Shown here piece after piece: positions 57,567-64,000 of a DNA stretch of 64,000 nucleotides. A program made the translations under genes and the position numbers. Position 1 is the first letter of the stretch, and the number at the start of each line of letters is the position of its first letter. The notes below the pieces were generated by a model that had not been told where the DNA came from, searched no databases, and saw nothing but the letters and a program-made list of their open reading frames with translations. Source of the stretch: Oxytricha trifallax (taxonomy: Eukaryota > Ciliophora > Spirotrichea > Sporadotrichida > Oxytrichidae). Where the stretch lies: the NCBI GenBank assembly GCA_000711775.1, contig ARYC01000754.1:1-64000 (forward strand). Direction: 5' to 3'.

Positions 57567-60500
57567 ACTCACTACTCTATGCATTTCTCATATAGTAAAT
57601 CTAATTAGTTCTAATATATAAAATGTGTCTTTTTACTTTAAATCATAATATCCAAGATAACTCAAAATGAATAAATTTTATCCCTATGACTATCTACTTC
57701 TATTTTTGTTAATTTTCGTATCAGTTGTCTCACATTTATTTCTACAAATGTTAGATTCAAAATTCTGTATTAGTTATTTTGTTATATATTTTAAGGTTGA
57801 CTAATAAGCATTTGAAATAAATCACCCTTCTTTAAAAGCATTGAAAACAGTTTTTTTAACATAACTTAATTTTAAGAATGAAACCTAAAGTCAATACTAT
57901 CAAAAGTCATACCTAATTCTTTATCTTGTGTACAGAGGATACATTTACAAAATGGTGAATTTAACCTTCACAATTAACAAATATTTTTCCATAATATTGC
58001 TGCCAATAAATTTAACTGTATTTTGGTATTACATCCTTATTAATCTTAACATAAATTCTCTATTTTATAAACTTTTAATAACTTTGATCAATAATAATCT
58101 ATAACCATAATTAACAGCATAATAAACATGATTAGCTCTTTTTATGAAAAATTGCTGTTAATTAAATATTTCATTTTTCTAAAGTTATCCTAACAATCTC
58201 AAAATTTACTGTGGAAGTCATCAGCCTGAAAATCGATTTATAAGTGCCAAGATTTTTTTATATTTTTTTAAGTTTAAATAGTAAGTTTAACTAAACTGAA
58301 GATAATAAGTGATCATATATTCTGAAGAATAAAACAACATTTTTTTAAGAAAATAATTGGGTTATTTAATTACTAAGACATTAAATGCATATTAAATCAT
58401 ATTTTTACCGCTCTTTATATTCATCTGACTACTCCTATTAATTATTAATTCAAAAATGTGGTATCATAAAATGAATAATAAATTCTTTTAAAGGGCGGTT
58501 GGTATGTAAAATGTTTTATATCGATCTATGGGTGATTTCAATTACAGAAATAATTATTTGATTATCTATATAATTGAACTTTGCACTTTCCGTTTATATC
58601 TATGATATTAATTTAAATTAGTTATCCCTTTAAAATAATCATTTACTAATAATACCAAAAAATGCATGATCTCAAGAATTTTATTGGGCACTTAATATTT
58701 CCATGACTTTAAATTCATGAGCAATTCATCTTTTCTAAATATTCCTTCTTCTATAGTAAAAATCATCCAATTTTATTCTTGATTTCTATTCCATTAGGTT
58801 TATAAAATCTGCAAATTATAAAGTCAAGTTATTAGAATCAACGCTGTCAGATAAGAAAAATTTTAAATAATAAAACAAAAGACACTACATCTTTCTTATC
58901 CAAGTTTATAATTAATATAGAAAGTTCTTTTTTATTTTCCGGTTTTTGATCTGAACTATGCAAAAGAAGAACCCTCTTTTGGAGATTCTACTGTTGCTAA
59001 TCATGTAAGAGGCACTTCTTTCATTCACCATCTAATTAGGTTCACCTCACTTTCTCTATCATATTATGGGCATTAATATTAGTAGAAATGAGTCTGATTT
59101 GTAAATTTAGCTCATTGAGAAGGAACCTCATCCCATTAGTTACAATCGTTTATTCTGTATTTATATTAATGAAGACTTATTTTCTATTTTGTAAACTTAT
59201 ACATCCTCTATGTCCTATTAAAGCACTTTATATTATTATGTAGTTAAATGAAAACTAATATAATAAAATTAATGTAAATTATACTTATATATATATATAT
59301 CTGTGCAATATAGTTTAACAAGCAAAACTGTAATGAGCAGTAGATGATTCTTCTTCTTTCTACAATTTCTTCTCCTTCTTTAACTTCATCATCTTATTCT
59401 TGCTAAGAATCCTCTCTAGTGAACTTAGGACCATCCAGCTACACTTTCAAACAAATTATGCTGCTTAATTTTTTCTTTTACAAATTATATATTTATAAAT
59501 GACAATATTTTAGTATAAAAATAATTTTATAAGATTCAATCACTATTAATCTTATTTTATTATTTAAAGCAATTTATTCATAATAATCTATTCATTCTCT
59601 CTAGTTATTATAGCAGTCCTTCTTCACTCTTTTTACTCTTCTTAGTTCTCTGATTGTACTCTTCCTTCTCTTAATTCAATTCATGATGTACTTGAACAAA
59701 TTACTCTAAAAGTCTCATTCTTAGCTTTAGTCTGCTTGACTAGGCTTAGTTTTTATGGATAAGTTTAATTCAAACGATTAGCCTTTAGTGATATCGTCGT
59801 TGATCTCTAATCTATTGCAACTATATATAATTATTCATGATAAGGTTAAAATATATAGCTCAAATTTGTATAAAAATAATTAGACTGTGTTTTCTGAAAT
59901 CATTTATAATGATTGATAACCTTTTCTAAATTTTAAATTTTGGACTCTATCTATTCCTTTTGTTTTTAGTCTGTCTCTAAAAATAGTAATAGAATTCCTT
60001 ATAATGTATTTCAGTTTTTTTATTAAATATTACAAACTGTTTATGTTTAAAAATGAAACTCTTCTTCATATTTCTAAAGTCGTTCTTTCTTTTAATAAAA
60101 ATATTCTTTACTTTTTGAATATGTAACTAAAGCATATACAGTTGCTCTTTTATTGGTTACTCTTCATTAAGTGAGTAAAATTGGTAAATATATTTATTAC
60201 GCAAATAATTAAATTAATTAAATACAAATATCAAAAGAGTAGTTAACTGAATAAACTAGTAAATTTTTAGTTCTTCAAAAACCTCTTCAAAACAAGCCAA
60301 CTCATTAGATATATTATTACTGGATCTGATTTTATTTTAATTTAAGCTGCAGACAAAGATAAATTATCTCCAGTTGATCAACAGTCTGTCGTATACTAAT
60401 TTGTTATTCAATTTATATATATTAATATAAAAGAAGTCTTTCTAATGTTTGTAGCAGCTTATCTAGACTTTTCCTGCAAGAACTAATTGTCTTAAGCATT

Positions 60501-60789
60501 TATTTTTCTATAAAAGCTTATTTTATTTCATTTCAAAGGTTGATCTTCAGAAGCATGTGCGAACAATAAGAAGGTAGCTGAGGTTCAAAAAGAGTGAGTA
60601 ATAAATTTTATATTTCTATTGATAATTATTTTATAACCTAAGCACAGATTCCAATATTTCACCCGTTAAAGAGAGAATAATAAATCTAAATAAGCTGCTA
60701 TTAATTTACAAAACTTCAACTCTGTTTTAAGAAATCTTTCCAATCAGTTTCAATTTAATTAAGAAAAATATCTTTTCTCTAAATATATA
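57567..60789. other. AT-rich stretch, nothing established
   Basis: The part at 58900-59800 is slightly richer in CT-rich strings (TTCTTCTTTCTACAATTTC and similar), which could be an eroded minus-strand coding sequence, but no frame convinces. Confidence 0.4.
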
Positions 60790-61605
60790 CTAAGGTATAA
60801 TTTTTTGAGAATTAATGAATTTTTTTATAAATATAGAATATGATTTAATTAAGTTTTAAATAAGTCTTAAAAAATCAGCAAAAAGTGAATATAAGAGAAT
60901 ATAAGAGGAAAGTATAATACAAAAATCTTAAAAAGTTATTGCTGAAATATAACAAGATATTCTGAGTCGATATAATGAGCGCATGAGCGCTAAATATGTG
61001 CGCTCATGCGCTCATAAATATAATAATTCCGCCCATATCAAAGGACATTTGTCTTAATTCCCATTCTTAATTGTAGAACCTTTATCAGCCATAATCCCTT
61101 ATTCTTAATAAATTATTAATTATATCTAATGTCTTTAATTATTTTTAAATTTAAGCAATTTATTAAATTTAAAATTTGCATCAAAACATAATTTTCTATA
61201 GAGAAATTTAATTAGGCATATTATATTTAAGTTTTAATTAAAAATTAAAACTATATAATTAAAGACATTAGATATAATTAATAATTTATTAAGAATAAGG
61301 GATTATGGCTGATAAAGGTTCTACAATTAAGAATGGGAATTAAGACAAATGTCCTTTGATATGGGCGGAATTTTTATATTATGAGCGCATGAGCGCACAT
61401 ATTTAGCGCTCATGCGCTCATATATCGACTCAAAATATATTGTTATATTTCAGCAATAACTTTTTAAGATTTTTTTATTATACTTTCAGCTTATATTCAC
61501 TTTTTGCTGATTTTTTAAGACTTATTTAAAACTTAATTAAATCATATTCTATATTTATAAAAAAATTCATTAATTCTCAAAAAATTATACCTTAGTATAT
61601 AACCT
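60790..61605. mobile_element. Foldback element with ATGAGCGCAT hairpins
   Basis: Arms 60790-61145 and 61258-61605, nearly perfect complements, loop about 110 bp. In each arm ATGAGCGCATGAGCGC is followed by its complement GCGCTCATGCGCTCAT, a strong internal hairpin (about 60976-61016 and 61381-61421). No gene. Confidence 0.8.
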
Positions 61606-61631
61606 ATTAAAAAACGAAATAAAAAATAAAG

Positions 61632-61672
61632 CCCTAAATGAGGTTTATAAGTGATTAGTAGGGATTAAAAAT
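61632..61672 (+). repeat. Relic of a TBE terminal repeat
   Basis: AATGAGGTTTATAAGTG followed by TAGGGATT matches positions about 15-55 of the TBE A/B inverted repeat (CTTAATGAGGTTTATAAGTG...TAGGGAATT). No TBE gene follows, so it is a solo, decayed end. Confidence 0.6.
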
Positions 61673-62830
61673 TTATAAAGGAAGCAAATGGATACTAACA
61701 AAAAGTTCTTTGACGATTTGGTTTTACATGTTGAATCACATTTTTTTAATGGTTATTTGTATGTTCAAAAAAAGTAAATTGAGCCTTACTTCTTTTAAAG
61801 TGAAACTAATACATTTTATTTTTACCTATTTTAATAAAATTTATTGTATATCTAAAGCTCCCTTGAAATTCTAGTAGCGAAAAGTAATTCAAACCATATA
61901 TTTCAATAAATAAATTTAGGAGTTAAAAATGAAAAATACAAAAAAAAATTTTATAATTTACTGAAATGGCTTATATTAAACCAATACACCTTGATTTCTT
62001 TTTATTATAAATCTATATAATTTAGTAAATATTTTTATTAATTATCCATGTCTTAATAATTAAAGCTAAATATAAAAATTTGAATAAAAATTGTACTTAA
62101 CTCCCAATCTCCTTTCTTAAAATACTAGTAATTACTTCATTTTATTTAAATATAATAATTTGGCAATGATTCTGAAACATTAAAAGGCAAAAACAAAATA
62201 TGTGTTATATGTATTATGTAGATTTTCTTTTATGATTTGATTACTTTAGATATTTTATTAAGTATTATTAAAAATAAGTTGTGATAGTCCCTTAATTTTA
62301 ATAAGATAGTCCTGAAATACAATTAAAAACACAATTAGTATAATTGTAATTAATAAATATTCGAATTTATGTACTCTTCCACAAATACTTTTTATTATAT
62401 TCAAATTTAATTTTCTGAATTTGAATCATTTTTTCAGATGAGCAGCAGGTAAATTCTTATAATTATTTTATTATAAATAACGCTCAAGAAATGATGATAA
62501 TTAATTGTTCGAATTTTATATAACTGTAATTATTCTTACTTAAAATGGAGTCCATGAAACTCAGATTTAGATAAAAAGATGCAATAAACATTAGAAAAAA
62601 CATAAAAAAGTAAATTGAATTTAAATTTAAAAATTGTTAAACTTAAATTCAAATATAAATTAATTATTATTTTTATTCTTAATATTTGGTTGCTTCTCGT
62701 TAATTAACAAGGGTACTAATATATATATAGGGCTACTATCATAATTTAACAAGCTACCAAATTTAGTTGATTAGAATATAAGATTTTTAATATTACTAAC
62801 CAGACTTAAATTATATTACTAATAGCTATA
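61673..62830. other. AT-rich stretch, nothing recognised
   Basis: No gene or repeat seen up to the GC-rich block. Confidence 0.5.
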
Positions 62831-62942
62831 TATGGCGACCTCCCTTAGAAAGTAATTTAATACAGGATGATAGGAAATACACGATCAGTACTAGCGGTTT
62901 ATAGTGATTGCCAACAGTGGGCAAGGACTACCAGCGAGGAGC

Positions 62943-63330
62943 TCACTAGGCAAGTAAGCAGGGAATTAGGAGAGTGAAGCCATTGACGTAAGTGTCATCT
63001 ATAACCACACCGTTACATGTGTCAACATCACATGGCTGCCATTAACAACAGTGGCTTTGTATAGTCCAACAATCCTTTGGCCGTCTTTTGCGATACCGAC
63101 AATACTTGTGACTCTTTTAGCAGTTGGGAGGAGGATGGTGAAAGCATTTGTCAAGTAGACTTTGGTGCATTGTGAGTTAGAAGGGCAAGATGATGTGGCA
63201 ACTGCTTTAGAGCTGATGCTGCTTTTATAAACGCAATGACTAGAAGATTAGTAGTGATAGATATGCTTACATATGATGCCCCTGAGACGGGGTTCATGCT
63301 CACGGTTACTTACAGTTAGATACTCATTCA
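62943..63330 (-). pseudogene. YHYH-domain-like fragment, frameshifted
   Basis: On the minus strand the frame contains CKHIYHYQSSSHCVYK (near 63250), then CTKVYLTNAFTILLPTAK and SIVGIAKDGQRIVGLYK (near 63080-63120), resembling proteins of the YHYH family (YHYH motif followed by G-(I/V)-A-x-D-G). A frame change near 63040 is needed to reach DTCNGVVIDDTYVNGF, which ends at TGA 62943-62945. It is a decayed copy or a precursor segment with a small IES. Family assignment is from memory of motifs. Confidence 0.35.
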
Positions 63331-63583
63331 TACACTGATACTCTAGAGATTAAGGCAGATCATGGATGATTTATAGATGTGTAAAAGCAACGAAACAAGC
63401 GAGGAACTCTGCAATAGAGGGATTGCAGAAATCCTAAGTCTGGCATCTACCACTAAAGGTATCAAGACTGATCTTTTTACACTAGACAACACAAAAATTC
63501 TCCTAGGGCATGCTACCGCACACAGGGAGAAAGCGAAACAGCCACTACAGGAAAGGATCAGAAGACTAGAGAGATTGGTATGA
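63194..63583 (+). CDS. GC-rich open frame ending RLERLV-TGA, unidentified
   Basis: Open from after TGA 63191-63193 to TGA 63581-63583, 129 codons. The last 68 codons (from ATG 63377, MCKSNETSEELCNRGIAEIL) contain no stop of any kind and are typical protein sequence (HREKAKQPLQERIRRLERL). The first half overlaps the YHYH-like fragment on the other strand, so only the second half is trusted. It is followed by the conserved module at 63688, as the 133-366 segment is at the other end of the window. Confidence 0.4.
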
Positions 63584-63834
63584 AATACATTAGCTTAAAT
63601 TGTTAGCATCAAAAATACATCTAGGAAATATGCAGAGGGCGCTCGATCAAAACCATAGGGTGGTCCTCCAAATATTTTTGTTCCCTTTCTCGGCCCCTAG
63701 GATAGATGTCTGAATCATAGGTTCCATCTCCCTGCATCTTTTAATCGAAAATCGCGTGGTGCCACTGGACGCCTCCAAGTCGAAATTTCGCCCCTTACTT
63801 TGTTTGCAATACTGTTTTTTCTAGAAATTCATGA
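63472..63834 (+). CDS. PLGQMSES module, second copy
   Basis: The frame is open 120 codons between TGA 63469-63471 and TGA 63832-63834. The C-terminal part reads SRPLGQMSESQVPSPCIFQ, then KIAWCHW and FAPYFVC. Over the ten codons SRPLGQMSES all four base differences from 445-475 are at third positions and synonymous with TAG as Gln. The module also matches 33910-34416. It overlaps the end of the preceding frame in another phase, so the true start is probably near 63590. Confidence 0.45.
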
Positions 63835-63922
63835 TGACCAATGCCGCCTCCTGAAGAAAAATTTGACATTTGATCTAAATACAATCATTTCACCCTTGTC
63901 TCATCATGTAGGCAAGTGAAAT

Positions 63923-64000
63923 ATGCAAGCCCATGCGCCTTGGTAGCTGGTTAGAATGGTGGCGGAAGTCTATCACTTGAAGACATTCTTGAAGGTTACG
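63923..64000 (+). CDS. Start of a GC-rich reading frame, cut by window end
   Basis: From ATG 63923 (MQAHAPWQLVRMVAEVYHLK) the frame is open to the window edge. Its position about 90 bp after the PLGQMSES module parallels the 184-aa frame at 791. Too short to identify. Confidence 0.3.

Overview
This window looks like germline (micronuclear) DNA of a spirotrichous ciliate close to Oxytricha or Stylonychia. Three things point there. First, several long reading frames are open only if TAA and TAG are read as glutamine, and they close at TGA. Second, the window carries at least three and a half telomere-bearing elements (TBEs), each starting CAAAACCCCAAAACCCC-like and holding the three TBE genes (42K DDE transposase, 22K gene, 57K zinc-finger/kinase). 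Third, most of the rest is very AT-rich spacer broken by small GC-richer coding-like islands, as expected of MDS/IES organisation. No rRNA gene, intact tRNA gene or CRISPR array was found.

Layout. 1-1345: GC-rich block with two coding segments and a shared PLGQMSES module. 1346-8843: AT-rich DNA with a foldback carrying a zinc-finger-like frame, a tRNA-related SINE-like repeat, a TA-flanked MITE and decayed coding-like stretches. 8844-10021: Mutator-like element with a 9-bp target duplication, split by a SINE-like insertion. About 11.1-11.4 kb: a ubiquitin fragment beside a small inverted-repeat element. 11466-18745: a TTGCTAAA foldback holding a truncated TBE (C) into whose kinase gene a second TBE (A) has jumped. 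19.7-22.9 kb: coding-like islands. 24644-28698: TBE B, the only copy here whose transposase reads through. 33.9-34.9 kb: a minus-strand coding block. 35211-36425: an empty TTGCTAAA foldback. 36.66-37.2 kb: an unoccupied relative of the TBE B insertion site plus a GC-rich island. 37.5-48.8 kb: three poly-G-ended elements, two more TA MITEs and a divergent TBE-like element (about 42.4-47.4 kb). 49099-54006: a foldback split by TBE D, which belongs to another TBE subfamily. 54-62.8 kb: AT-rich DNA with three foldbacks. 62.8-64 kb: a second GC-rich block related to the first.

How the parts relate. The TBE genes keep one arrangement: the 22K gene converges on the transposase gene and is divergent from the kinase gene. 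Decay is uneven. The transposase is open only in B, while the 22K gene is open only in D and in the divergent element. In all four TBEs the 22K gene contains a 26-nt GT-AG intron-like segment (donor mutated in B). Removing it extends the protein from about 22 kDa to about 250 residues. All identifications come from reading the sequence; none has been checked against a database.
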